64,000 nucleotides of DNA from Dipylidium caninum. Taxonomy: Eukaryota; Platyhelminthes; Cestoda; Cyclophyllidea; Dipylidiidae. The stretch lies in assembly GCA_017562135.1 (NCBI GenBank), contig QEYB01000448.1, positions 2,664,271 through 2,728,270 on the forward strand. The letters run 5' to 3'. Shown here one piece after another: positions 23,301-34,900 of the stretch. A program made the position numbers and the translations under genes. A model generated the notes under the pieces. That model made no database searches. It was not told where the DNA came from and worked only from the letters and a program-made list of their open reading frames with translations. Numbering within the stretch: position 1 is the first letter of the stretch; every line of letters starts with the position of its first letter.

Positions 23301-26300
23301 CACCCCAGAAGGCATAAGGAGCCAACACAAGAGGCCGAAGATGGCGGGAAAAAGGAGAGAGGTGGTATAATGACCGAGCCAGGCGAAGTAGAGGGCGATT
23401 TTAACCCCGAAGTACTTCGCCACCTCGTCTAATGGTTGTCGATGCATGACACCGCGCACCCACGAGTTGTGCAGTGCCATACGCGCCTCCCGGTCGTGCA
23501 GCGGAAATATCGTGGCAATCTTGCCTGCCGCCAGAAGCACCGGCACTGCACAATAGAATCGTTCAGTAATTAGTTGAAACAGACCGACATGCTCCTAAGA
23601 ATGAGTTTAACTGGCTTCTTTTGTGCTAGAATAGTTCATGTAACAAATCATTCATTAAATGTTCCTTGTTATTATTGCCCCGATCTTCCCAAATACCCAA
23701 ACTATATGGGCTGAGATAGCGCGAATGCAATAAAATAAAGCGAGTTAGTTAATTCAACATATAACAACGTAAAAAAAGCAACGAAAATAACACATATTAT
23801 ATTTACTGGTCACATTCCAACGAATTGGGCCTCAGTTAGAATTTTCCATATCATTTTGACTGCAAATTTTGAGTCGATTTCAATGATGCCATTAGTCATT
23901 GAAGGCGGGTTTAGAGACTACTGAAATGGCCAAATTGACAACCGCCTTCACACTCTATCACTTTACCAGCCGTCCTCGTAAATGCTAAACCTGGGACCGG
24001 ACAATAAGTGCCAGTTGAATACTTAAACATGTGAAGATTTGAGGAAAAATTTACCAATATTTTCAGAAAATATATGTCAAGCCGACACAAAAAACATTTT
24101 CCTTGCGTTTTCATTTTAGCTTACTTTTGAATATATGGAGGAATTTTTAGGGTAGTCATATAAGCTGACAGATTTGGTTAACGCTGATAAAAAAAACTCA
24201 ACTGGATGTGCATCCAAAAATGGAGTAGTGAATGGGACAGTCCAAAGATAATGAAGAATGTTCGTATATGCACTTATGAGGATTCAGTGAATTACACAAA
24301 GATTAGAGAGTACAGGGAGGGAAGAGAGACCATTACAATTGGGGAGAATTTCCATAGGATAGGCGAAATTGTGGGTGATGGACCAAATGGGACCCTGTTG
24401 GGAGGACGAGAGGGGCGGGGGTGGCAGTCAAGGCGATTAGTCCGAATCCGATATTCCACGTGCACGAAAGGACAAAAATAGCACTCGTCGACCGTGAAAA
24501 TCTCTATCCAACTAGCAGTCCAGCGAACGCATAAACAACATAAAGAAAAGCAGATGCAGTGGGGAGTTCCGCCTACTTGTAGTGGATGGAGATAATCGTC
24601 TGGGTTTCAGAAAAAGGATTCCTCGGTCGCGCAACTATAACGCCTACATTTGTACCACATATTTGTAGTGACGGATGCGACAAAAAGAATGCATCGGAAA
24701 GTGGCCAAAGAGCACTTTCCTGTTTTTTAAGACAGTTTCAATGCGTTTTATAACTTGTGATTTAGCCTAAAAATTCCACAACTTTACAAGACACCAAATA
24801 ATCTGCGACGACTCCAACTGTTGAGTGAAGACTAGAAGGAGTAGAATCCACCATTAGTGTGTTTAATGAAAACAGCTTTAGTGTAGATTTGAGTTAAACC
24901 TATTGAAATGAAGACCCAAAATCAATAAGTGCGGAACACTTGGGAAAAACGTAATGTCCTTGTTGTTCTCGAAGAGAGAAGAAGGAAAAGGCTCTATTTT
25001 GAGACCATTAAATGCAAAAATGAAAAGGCCTACTAGAAATTCCTTCCTGCGCTGGGTTTAAAATTGTGTAGTCCAAATGAGGATTAAGCAACTTGGGAGT
25101 AGGAGTACCTAATTTACATTAGACACGGGATACGCATGGAAAATGTATTGTAGAAAAAGCCAAAAAACCAGTTAGACCATGGATGTTTTAACGGTCGCAC
25201 TCACTGATAGCTTGTCCATGAGAGAATCTGATGTTGGCATCCCAAGCATCTCCAGCCATTGCACGGAGACTCATGAGATAATAATGAACGATGGTCTGTC
25301 GTTCGCCACTGGAGAAAAAGTTCTCCTGATCGAAAATTCCCTCAAAATTTTCACAATCTTCGATGCAGAATTCCTGCAACTCACCACCACATTCAGGAAT
25401 CAACCGCTTACACAACCGAACCTCTTGAGCGCCTTTAAGAAGGCTGTGGGCAGAAGAAAATAAAATCGACTAATAATAGGCGGCTCCGTAGGTAGTAAGT
25501 AGACACATCGTTTACCAAAGCCCTCCAAGGGAGCTATTCGGGTAAATGAGAAAAGTAGAGTTTTTTTACGAAATTAGACACCAATCATGATTCAGGGGGA
25601 GGAAGCCTTGAAAGTTGGGGATGCTAAAATTATGCTAACTCCTCTACCTAAATGGATGGCATTCCCTGCAAAACTTCGAAAGTGAAGCATAAGGCTATTA
25701 AAATTCCTGAAAATAATGGAGGAACCAGTACGGGAACCTTCGGACGTATTAAATCCGCAATAACCCCGTACCGGGGCACTTAGCGCCGGGATACATGTCT
25801 GTTCTACTTCGCCACCATTATGGATGGTTGAATAATTTGGGAAATTCGCGTAAGCCACTGGAGTTAGAAGGAGTTTATCGTAGTACTAATTTCACGACTG
25901 ACGCAGGGCGGACAAACCCATTACAGTTCAGAATTTTTAACGAAAATTGCAGAAGATTAGGAGGAACTCGTCTGTCGTTACGTGACGGAAAAGAACGTAA
26001 GAGAATAAAGACTTTCTACAAAATGCAGACCGGCTCAAGGTCCAAGCAGATAGATATGACATTACCCTTGAGAAATGCTCACAAACTGGGCGTATTACTA
26101 CTGAACAGCTATACGGTGAAAGTACCCACACCGAGGTTAACGGAGTATATTAATAACATAGGCTCAATAAATCGCTGACGCCGACAATGCTGGATATCAG
26201 GCATTGGAGAGGAGTTTTCGTGAATGTATTAGATTGAAAACTATGAAATGGGCGTTCTTAGTTTGGTCTCTGTGTATTAGCGATCGTTAGGGATGCATTG

Positions 26301-28283
26301 TTCCCGCGGTACTAACTGCCTCGACTGCAGATTATCGAACGACCGCAAGAGCAAGCACGCATTTTCGTTGCTTCCTTCGCGATACACCCTTGTCGCCGTT
26401 TTAGTGCCAATTCATCACTTGTGATAAAAAGTGGATTCTACACGATAATCGGAAATGATCATGCAAGTGGGTGGATAAGAGTGAATACACCGCCAGGACA
26501 CACCCCTAAACCTAAATTTCATCAAAAAGAAATTATGGCTAGCATTATTACTTCCTACAAATAAACGAAGCACTAGCGGGGGAAATCCCATTGCCGTGAT
26601 GGATGTCATGAATGAGAAACAGGAAGAAAAAACAACCAGAACTGCTCGATCGACAGGGCACAATGCAACTCCATGATATCGCGCGACGATCGCACGCAGC
26701 TTCAGTTACTGTCGACAAATTACATAACTTCTCTACAATAGAACATTTTACCACATTCCTCCATATTCACGTCGATATTTCACCAAGAGATTGTTACCTT
26801 TTTCGTAACTGGGATTCATTTTTAAGAGAGAAAATGCAATACTTAAAATGATATCATAAGAGATTTGGATTCGTTTATTAACTTTAAAATAAAGATTTTT
26901 TTCAAAAGGATATACGCTACACTACTTGATCAACTGATGACAAGAGGTCTTAGATGTCGATGGGAATTAGTTGTATTGAATACAAACTGCGATTTTGTTT
27001 TCTACTTGTATTCAACGCCCGTACGGAGGAGCGATCAACTCGGATTATTCGGGTTGCCTACTACATTCACAGATAATTTATGCGCCCACGGTGTTTGCAA
27101 AAACACTAGACAACACCACACAGGTACTATTTGCGTATATCCCGAAATGGCCGAAACAAATGGTTATTCAGATACATGATAATAAAGTTTGGAACACAAT
27201 TTGCAAATCCTATGGCCATGGAGCTTGCAGTCTCAAAAAGCCAGAATTATATCAATTACGTAACGGTATTTACTCTGAGGATTAACGTTGGTCATCAATT
27301 AGTGAATTTTCTTAGAGGCCGTAGTCTCTAAGTCAAAATTTAACTCCCGTATAAAGCACCCTCCGCACAAGGTAGCAGCAAGGAAGCATTTTTTAGAGAT
27401 AAATAAAAACCACCAAACAAGTATTTTTGCATAAGGAAGGAAAAATTGCGGGTTAATACTAGTAGACAACTATCTAAACGAATTTAACAATTTCTTTTCC
27501 CGTAAACCATGATTTAAACGTTAAAATTAACGAAAATAACTTCATCTACAAAAGTAGGCATTTATGCTGCATGAGACTGTGTGTATAAGACGAAATCTGT
27601 GGGGTATGTAATAAATTAATAGACAATGATGTGGATAGAAGAGTTATCTTCTTTGAACTACTGCACAGGGTATGCTGCAGAATATAATCTTTTGAGTACC
27701 AGGAGACAAATATTTCATATTGAAGCTACGTGTTTTTCCGCTCAAATATGATGCCACTTAGTTTATTTTGGCCATAACAGTAAGGCTTATTTCATACTAC
27801 TGACAGAATGTGTGCCGTATTAGAATATAACGCTACTACAAAACATAGTACCTCGTGATAAACAATGAAACAGCGATCCCAAGAGGCCTAAAAAATTGAG
27901 ATAAGAACATAAAAACCGAATTACCAAGCCTGCTATCCGAAAACATAAGGCAACTAACAAAGTAAATTAGATGATAGATGATAGATGAAAATTACATACT
28001 CTTTAAAAGAACAGGTTAAATACAATGCCGGACGTTGAGTGCCTTTGTGGAAAGTTTTGGTAAATATTAGCTCAGGAATTCGTGCTTGTAGGCGACTGGA
28101 AATCCAATCCAATTGCTCCTCACTGGTACCTCGCTCGAATGTGACCACAACATCGCAGTTGGAGGGAGGTTTCGCGGAAAAACTTCGCCATTTTCGACTA
28201 CGTTCCAACAACTCCCGTCCAGTGTAAGCGACACGTTGGCGGAAATCAGTAAAGCGTTCTGCAGCAGAGGAGATAAAGTCCAT
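14290..28283 (-). CDS. ANO10: anoctamin (TMEM16), ANO8/ANO10 clade, 12 exons, about 712 aa
   Basis: Anoctamins are ten-helix membrane proteins acting as Ca2+-dependent lipid scramblases or anion channels; ANO10 (TMEM16K) is an ER scramblase. Exons on the minus strand: 28283-28000, 25443-25205, 23545-23304, 20787-20626, 19495-19274, 18558-18430, 18196-18122, 17198-16962, 16892-16695, 15814-15683, 14907-14797, 14397-14290. All junctions have GT...AG and agree in phase. The ATG has an in-frame TAA directly upstream. The cytosolic N-terminal domain carries NCDVVVTF and RIPELIF. Family marks follow: IFPLHD, KIALYFAWLG, WKR...RWGT, QPRPLFR, LENHRL, DDYLEMFIQFGF, NNILEIRSDAFKL (acidic residues at Ca2+-site positions), QRPF, IGVWERAFE, AVEHTLFALRF. 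It lacks the long acidic insert of vertebrate ANO8, and TM7-TM10 read more like ANO10, while the N-terminal domain (SSGERQTI) recalls ANO8. The tail is short and Asp/Ser-rich. Introns run from 69 to 2758 bp. An ATTAAA lies near 14069, past the stop. Confidence 0.93.
14797..14907 (-). CDS. ANO10: anoctamin exon 11: TM10
   Basis: Reads HTLFALRFGLSHIVPPIP then the helix ILEHKRREALR. Acceptor TTGGTTTCAG, donor GTACGT, phase 0. Confidence 0.9.
15683..15814 (-). CDS. ANO10: anoctamin exon 10: TM9
   Basis: Begins RAFEIVSYVAIAVNIGLIG and ends FLLIAVE at a GTGAGT donor, phase 0. ANO10-like at the WxxAFE junction. Confidence 0.9.
16695..16892 (-). CDS. ANO10: anoctamin exon 9: TM7-TM8 Ca2+-site core
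   Basis: Most conserved exon: DDYLEMFIQFGF, AFPVCGFLAFLNN, LEIRSDAFKL, NFQRPFAE and GIGVWE. The intron before it is only 69 bp. Confidence 0.95.
16962..17198 (-). CDS. ANO10: anoctamin exon 8: TM6 region and cytosolic linker
   Basis: Starts HLVTILVTRQIAENVKEV, then a charged linker ending EEIMPK. The linker is short, unlike the long acidic insert of vertebrate ANO8. Donor GTGGAA is weak. Confidence 0.88.
18122..18196 (-). CDS. ANO10: anoctamin exon 7: TM5
   Basis: Short 25-codon exon (FQFINAFYASFYIAFYR) bounded by CTCCTTTTAG and GTGCGT. Reading past the donor meets a stop within four codons. Confidence 0.9.
18430..18558 (-). CDS. ANO10: anoctamin exon 6: TM4 and LENHRL
   Basis: Reads ILYALNIAVINAVYRKIA then LTDLENHRLAESYNNALISK. 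The LENHRL core is nearly invariant in this clade. Donor GTAAGT. Confidence 0.92.
19274..19495 (-). CDS. ANO10: anoctamin exon 5: PITG loop and TM3
   Basis: Reads GALEPSPITGR, FYPRWKRN, then TM3 (CFITIPITLACLVFVVIVAI). Ends VPFLPL at a GTAAAT donor. Confidence 0.9.
20626..20787 (-). CDS. ANO10: anoctamin exon 4: TM2 and WKR/RWGT motif
   Basis: TM2 followed by EAWKRTNNYYAHRWGT and QPRPLFR, hallmark anoctamin sequence. Acceptor TTTCCTACAG, donor GTAAGC, phase 0 at both ends. Confidence 0.92.
21363..21614 (-). other. ORF of 83 codons inside an anoctamin intron, unknown
   Basis: Lies between anoctamin exons 3 and 4 on the same strand. The frame contains the duplicated peptide LIYMDLTHLP and then FKRAETECGLQAVGAAMFDL. 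It could be an exon of another transcript, a gene fragment or chance. It does not fit between the neighbouring anoctamin exons, whose sequence is continuous without it. Confidence 0.25.
21521..21580 (+). repeat. exact 30-bp tandem duplication
   Basis: Two identical copies, 21521-21550 and 21551-21580, start GCGGAAGGTG and end ATGTAGATCA. Thirty bp is in frame for the minus-strand ORF that contains it. Confidence 0.97.
22076..22101 (+). repeat. GGA trinucleotide repeat
   Basis: Purine-rich (GGA)n run in a purine tract of the anoctamin intron between exons 3 and 4. Confidence 0.85.
23304..23545 (-). CDS. ANO10: anoctamin exon 3: FPLHD motif and TM1
   Basis: Contains IATIFPLHD, the QPLDEVAKYFG segment and TM1 (IALYFAWLGHYTTSLLFPAI). 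The methionine at the start is split across the intron. Donor GTGAGT, phase 0. Confidence 0.9.
25205..25443 (-). CDS. ANO10: anoctamin exon 2: N-terminal domain
   Basis: Acceptor TTCTGCCCACAG. Reads LLKGAQEVRLC then FFSSGERQTIVHYYL and ends HGQAI. Donor GTGAGT, phase 1. Confidence 0.85.
28000..28283 (-). CDS. ANO10: anoctamin exon 1: start and N-terminal cytosolic domain
   Basis: Begins MDFISSAAERF right after an in-frame TAA. Includes NCDVVVTF and RIPELIF, typical of the anoctamin N-terminal domain. Donor GTATGT, phase 2. Confidence 0.85.
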
Positions 28284-31200
28284 TTAAAAGACTGGCATAT
28301 ACACGTTGAATTCGTATGCGGCAGTAGGGTCTTGTGAAGCAGGGGAAAGCGCGACGCACTCTAGGGGCGCTGTTTAGCGTATGACACGAAATTGGCCAAT
28401 AGAAACCTTCGTCTTCCACCAGTGATATGCTAGAGTATTTCGTATTTGCTACTTAAATATGGAATGTTGTAAGATGTTAAAAGCACGATTGCATTTTACA
28501 ATAAAATAAGTGGTAGAATAAACAAAAACCCATTTTTTATAACATGGTTAAAACATATTTTGACAATATTTTATTTTAAGACATACAAATAACTACGATT
28601 AATAAACTATGGACAAGCCAAAGAAGCTAGATCCTTAAGGCTCAGCTTCAGAAACATATGGAAATGAAGCAAATTTTCAAGCAATTTAAAAAATAAATAT
28701 CCGCATTGATTAACGACAAACGGTCACATAAAAAATTAAAAATCCGTCATCCAATAGAGATGTTGTGAAAATCTACCATCTCGGCTAAGACGTAATATAC
28801 TACATGTTCAAAATAGAATTTAGCCCTTTGAGAGCGAACGGTTTTTCATTGATCAGATGACAGTTTCAAATACTTCATAGCCATGGGATGAGTGCAAGGA
28901 GATTATTCGCCCGAAATACCTTAACGTAAAACTATACTGCGATAAGAAGATGAGAGGGACGCTATAAACTCGTAATAATAACCGCAATCAGGACTTAACG
29001 AATAAATCATTTAACCAAACGACGAAGAGAACTCTGTAAACTCTGAAACAATTCGATCTAAAAATCGAAAAACTGGTGGTGTGGAGAATAAGGGGTTTCT
29101 GCTATATGCAAAAAAGTTAAGGACAGCAAAATAAAAATGTACTTTCATAGGCAGGAGCAGAATAATATTGTGGAATTAAAATTCACCGATAATAAAGATT
29201 CTCATTAAGGTTCAAATCATGAATGTCCACATAAGGTTTAAAATAAAAGATGTAACACCGAAGTGTTCCTCCACTTCAGAGTAAACCGGCCTGCTTGGCA
29301 TAAAACATCTAGCTCCTGTACCTAATAAGGTACAAATTCGAGTTGTATCAGATGTGGTACATACTGGCAGAACAAATTAAAGTCAAGCAATTTTTAAACC
29401 AAACAGTGCCCCTAAATAGTTACCCTTATATTTATTAAAATCCGGCATTTCTACTCGGAGGGCTCGTGGTAGTGTGCCGGCTTGAAAGGTTTACACTGCC
29501 GCGCGTAATTAAAACAAGTATAGAGGTGTTAACATTATCGGAGTTACGTTTAATATTATACTGCTCGTTTCATACGTATCAAGTATTTTAAAAGTGCGTA
29601 CTGAAGTCTGTATAGTTGATTTATATAGGGGCGTAAATGAACTGTACTTTGATAAGGAAATTAATTGCCTTCAGTAAAAAAAGGTAATGCATGTGATTCA
29701 CTCACATAATCAAAGGGTGTGATTTCTGAAAGTCTGCAAACATTTTTTGTATAGGTTTGCCCTCAATGTTACACCACTGCGCCTTAAGGAAACCTCTTTA
29801 ATTCTGCTTGCGTATCATAGGCCAATACATACCATTATTTTAACCTGTCACCTGTATGGGTCTTAACCCATAAGTAATTTCGCTTTATGATATACGCATG
29901 AGGTCTACGATTGTTACACAGACTTTCGACTATACTTTCTAGGCAGTTTATGCTGTTATCAGTTCGCGTCTGTTGTTTGTTATGGAGCGCGAATATCTGG
30001 GTACTAATGTTAACGTATGATTCGCAGATCCTACGGCGATTTTTGGCCACGAGTACACCATCAATTTCGAGTTTGCAGAGGATATGTCATAAATCCATTC
30101 AGTGCCTCGAGCAAATAAAATGCGCGCGTCAGTCACGTCTATCAGTAGTTCTTGCCGGAATTAGATGCAAACCCTTCTACCACATAATCATCGCCTCATA
30201 GAGGCATAGCCTCTTCATAACGACTCCGCCTACTCCATTTAAACACTTGGATCCTTCTCATCTGACTAGGCTCACCCTGTCGCAACAAATTCGGCATCTT
30301 GATTCTTCCCTTATGATGTAATATGTGGAAGAAACTTACTAATAACTGACTTTCAGAATCTGTTGCAATTTGTGTCCCAAGCTGTCCCACTTGACCTACT
30401 CGTACTCCACTTCTCCACTTACACTCTTGCACATTGAATATGTCCGTCTCTATTGCCCTACTAAGGGGGGTGGGGGGGGGGGAGGAAGAGGGCGGTCTTC
30501 GCCTTCCCTTGCCCCATTCTTGTTGCAGTGCTCGACTTTTTTCGGTGAGTTGACGCCGGTATAAATAAAACTGCATAGGTCGTAAGTGCTTAAAGTAAAT
30601 TCAGGAAATGAAAGCTGAAAAAGCAGCCAAATTTCGAGGAAGGGGATGCTGCCATTGTTCTACTTTAATCTTATGCCCTGGTTACCACGAGGCGATTGCA
30701 TGAGGAAGATATCGGCCTTTTTACCATGAAAGCCTTAATACATCATAAAACAAAGAAGTACTATGAAAAGTTTTACATATATAGGTATTAAGAATTAAGT
30801 GATTTGAATCATGGGTCCAAGTAGGTTTTCTTTAGAAGGGGTGAAAGAAAAGGCTAAAGTTATGTGACTCCACGATCTTCATGCAGAGTCAGGATTGTTG
30901 AACCCCACCACTTCAACCTGCCTCCAGCTTGGGAAAGTATTTTGTGCGCCTGGGGTACGGGCCTTCGTCAGGCAGCAGCGGCACCGGAGTTCGTTCATTC
31001 CAAGCGTTAAAGTATTTACTTTTGCTCATCCTCACTCCGAACTTTATTTGTCGTGCATTGTGCTGCTCTCTTTAATTTATGCGAGGCTTTTATTCTGCCT
31101 TTCCTGTTTGTAGACTAGGCCACGTAGTCTTGAATCCTTGTCTCCACTTTCCACATTAAAAGAGGCTTTTTTCAGTTCCAACACAACCTACCATTATTGT

Positions 31201-31897
31201 GCGGCGGTAGCAGACTCCACATAATATACCAACCGGATAGTGTTATTTAAAAGAAAGCACTCAAAATGGAGATAGCATTCTCCTACCACTCGAGTCAGGA
31301 GCTTACTTCAGTGAAGAAAAGGCGAGAAAAACAACAGTTACATTGCAACCTCTGCAAAAATTTGTAAACTCTCCCTCATGTCAACTGTTTTCTTTTGCCA
31401 CTGTGAGGTTATTCGTGATATCGAATCTCCACATACCTTTACAAACCACTTTGGATTGGCGTACTCTTGTTCTTCCATGTTAAAACCACTTATATTGCAA
31501 AGAATTGGCTCGAATGGGGTGCGCTAAATGGCTTTATTTTCAAGGGCTTATAACGAATTCCTTCAATCACCGACAGACTCGACGTAATGGCCGTACAGTC
31601 TTCCCTTTCCGATGGGGTTTTCCGAGATCAAAAGTGCAAATTAGCAAATGACTGATTTAGATTTGATTGCGTTACACAAAAGAACGGCCACCGGTCTTGT
31701 ACAGGTGCGCACACGCGCGCACGTACGCACCGTGTTGACAGGCGACCAATGGGAGCCCGCGGAGTTGTGGACCAATAAGCGCCAACTTTAACTATAACGA
31801 CATGTACGATGGTTTGCCGCACATTGGCGATTTCAACAAAGAATAGGGTGCGTGAGTAGTCCATCACTGCGGAAGCCCCCTTTCTTCGGCATCAAAA
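28284..31897. other. divergent spacer between anoctamin and tetraspanin
   Basis: Holds the 5' flanks of both genes. I see no coding exon: frames are short and overlapping. An AT-rich left part gives way to a more GC-rich part near the tetraspanin start, with mixed CA/CG dinucleotides near 31700. Confidence 0.55.
31746..31776 (+). promoter_or_regulatory. two CCAAT boxes upstream of tetraspanin
   Basis: CCAAT occurs at 31746-31750 and 31772-31776, 26 bp apart in the same orientation, 120-150 bp before the tetraspanin ATG. Spacing and place fit a proximal promoter; function is inferred. Confidence 0.4.
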
Positions 31898-31957
31898 ATG
31901 TCCTGTGCGGTGAAGTTTATGAAATTCATCCTCTTCAGTCTCAACCTCCTTTTTGTG
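31898..31957 (+). CDS. tetraspanin exon 1: start and first half of TM1
   Basis: Sixty nt, MSCAVKFMKFILFSLNLLFV, ending at GTGAGT, phase 0. The fit to exon 2 across TM1 is the evidence; the 20-codon length makes it easy to miss. Confidence 0.82.
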
Positions 31958-34900
31958 GTGAGTCAACGAATTCCCTTTGTATGGCCTGTCGATGTAAAAA
32001 GGACGGAGTGGTGGTAGGCCGGCAACTCTTAGCTCCGGCAGAGTCCATGAATTTGGTACTTCATTCAGGGACATTGGCGACTCTCGTGTACATGCGCAGC
32101 CAAGGCAGCCAGGCGATACCGTGTTAGAGGTAAAAAGGCTAATTCTCTAAGAAGGAGCAGACACAAACCGCTAAAGTTTGTGGCAGGGCGTTAGGAATTA
32201 TGAAACCGCCTCCGTTCTCCTGCCTATTGTGGATTCTGCCTGACGTAGTCTTTATCAAAGTCATAGCAATTTCCAGCCAATTGCATTGGTGATGGACCAT
32301 ATTCAACGCTTCTTTGTCACAGGAGGTTTGATCCTGAAGCTTTAGAGAGCATAATCAACCGGACTATCGGTGCCCTGAGCGCCTGATGCACGTAGGCCTA
32401 AAAGTCGGAGAGTAATTGGGTGCTGACTGTAATACTTCCCAGTCCTCCCATGAGTCTCCTCGAAGTCTCTAAACTGAATCAAATTCTGCCAAATGGAGTT
32501 GATAAACGAACTCTTCGTTTTTTGCACAACTACTTCTGTTTGGCATGGTTCCAGTCGCACTTCGAACCCAAATTAACGTGTACTTACGGCCGCTCGCATT
32601 TGCCGCCGGCGGCTATTGAAGTAGTGTGGGATTCGAACAAAGAGTACTCGCCCTTTTGCGCTCATTTCGTTCCCGCCAGTCCCCTTTTGTCTTGAGAAGT
32701 GGTTCAGTGACTTCATATTTACAGTCCGGTGACCGTGGGAAGCGTGAATTTATGTGCTCCAGTTGGCGCAATGAGGCGACTCTTTCGAGTGCATGAATTT
32801 TACTTCGGCCGTAAGTTCCAGTATATTCCGACAGTGGGTAGGATCGCGTCGACGGGGTCCGAGCTGAGGGTCCGTCGACCGGGTTTTAACAGAAGTGTTT
32901 TCGGTGCCCTTCCTCCCCCCATCCCTCCACCGACACCGCCGGCGCCGGCGCTGTCGATCGGGCCTCCCTCCACTCACACATGCTCGCGAATGTACCGACC
33001 TGTAGCCATCGCCGGCTCCAGCGTGTGAGGTGCGAGGTCAGTCGGCACTCCAACACACTTTGGCCTCTTTACGCTGTTGTGTCTCGCTTGAGCAGGCCAC
33101 TGTCCACTCCCCCTGTCCTACCTCAGTCTATCCATCTGCAAAACTCACCGTCTCATCATGATTCTTATAGCATTTTTAATTGTAAACATGGTGAATAAAT
33201 CGGTGTTCAGGTGTAAATATCGAGGAAAATAGAGATGTATCTAACAGAATACTTCCCTTAACGACTTTCATCAAATTCTGTGGCGCACAAAAGATTTTAT
33301 TCGTCGAAGCTTACAAAAAGTTTCTCGATTCAGAGCCAGTATCATTCTCTCTTTTGCCATAATTTTGCGCGTGGAGTCGCTCGGGCGTGTAGATGACTGA
33401 TGGCGGAGCATCGGCATCCTGCCCTCTCCGCCATCACGCCCCAGTGCGTCTTTGCGAGCTCCGATGACGACGTCCCCGTGGAACATTTCACTGCTCAAAA
33501 AAGGTGATTACTGGCTTTTTGAAGGGGCGGAGACGACGACGTGCCCCCGAGACCTGGGCGCCCGTGTGGCCGAGTACGCGGTCGGATGCATCTCGACTCC
33601 TCGTACTGCGCCACTCGTATCTCGTGGTCGCCACCCGCGCCCTTCTGCCTCGTGGTTGCGCCGCGCGAGGTAGCAACGGCAACCATTCAAGCCGTTGCGA
33701 GGCCTCTTCTCACGTCATTTGCACTTGCGGTTTCGTCCCCTGTTGTGTCCCAGTCACTGTGCGCTCTTCTCGGAACATTTTGGACCTTCTGCTGGCCACT
33801 CATCGCAGTGCCGTCCGGCCGTCCATCTGAGCCTCTGGCAATGAGCAGGATGTTCACTCTCTCGTATCTCCAATCCGCCACTTGCATGGCGCTCAGTCCC
33901 AAGCTACTCCAAATATCATTTGTTTTAGTTTACTCCGTACGAGTGAGAAATAAATCCCATGCGAGGCAGACCACATCAAGGCTCGATGGCCGCCGAGAGA
34001 AGTGAGCGTTGTTGACAACTTCATGTTGGGGTTGAGTTTAGCAGGCACGACTATAAATTTCCCCAGTGTCCCTGAAATTCGTCTATGGGCGCGGCAGTAG
34101 GGGAGGTTTACTGTTGAGGCACGAAGGTGCCGCTTCGATGACATGCATTTCCACTTGTGTTGCGTAAAAATCTCCCTGAGTGAGATGTACAGTTGCACGG
34201 GAATCAGTTCTTGACGACACAACAATCTGCGCAACAGAGTTAGGACCTGGCCAGCAGCACCCGACTTCATTTGCCGCTGAGTCGCTCCGCGCCATGACCC
34301 ACCTCACAGGGCGGTGGGTGGAGTGCCCGTCTCGGGACTGTCTTGTCTCCCACCTGCGGGGACGAGGCATTCCCCCAGACAAACTGGGAGGACCCTCCGC
34401 TCAACTGCCCACTCATACAAACGCACGTATTCGGTCGGTTGACCTGTCGTTTATGGCTAATTCGGTTACAAATTTGCATGGTATGTGTATTTCCGAGTTC
34501 TGGATGACGTCAACTGTTTATGAGCGACGGCGAAGTCGCAACTGATATGAATTAAAGCGCAAAGATAAACGAAGTAGAAGTGGATGGCTCGCGCGTTGGC
34601 AAACGCCATGCTGTGTGCACCACAGTCTGTCTCCACGGGGCCGTCTGCTTCCCGCCTGTCATCATCGAATTGGCATTTAATTAAGCAAATGGACTAGCGG
34701 TTATTCAACACACCGACAGCCCAGCCCTGGCGATCATTTGGTCGACATTCTCGAGCCGAAACAAACGCCCCGGCGTGTCAGTCCCAGGCCCAGGAGCCGT
34801 TTGCGCCCTCTGCTGGTGGCGAAGGACACCCGACGATTGAATGACAGCCATGGAAAGGGACGAGGATCCAGTGCGCTTCAGGGTACTTTCCGTGTGACTG

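Noticed and set aside
14290..28283. Calling the anoctamin a plain ANO8 orthologue
   Set aside because: First impression from N-terminal motifs; the missing acidic insert and the TM8-TM10 wording fit ANO10 at least as well, so only the ANO8/ANO10 clade is claimed with confidence.
32729..34545. Dense overlapping ORFs in the first tetraspanin intron as a nested gene
   Set aside because: Frames are open on both strands because the DNA is GC-rich; none has a motif or exon borders.
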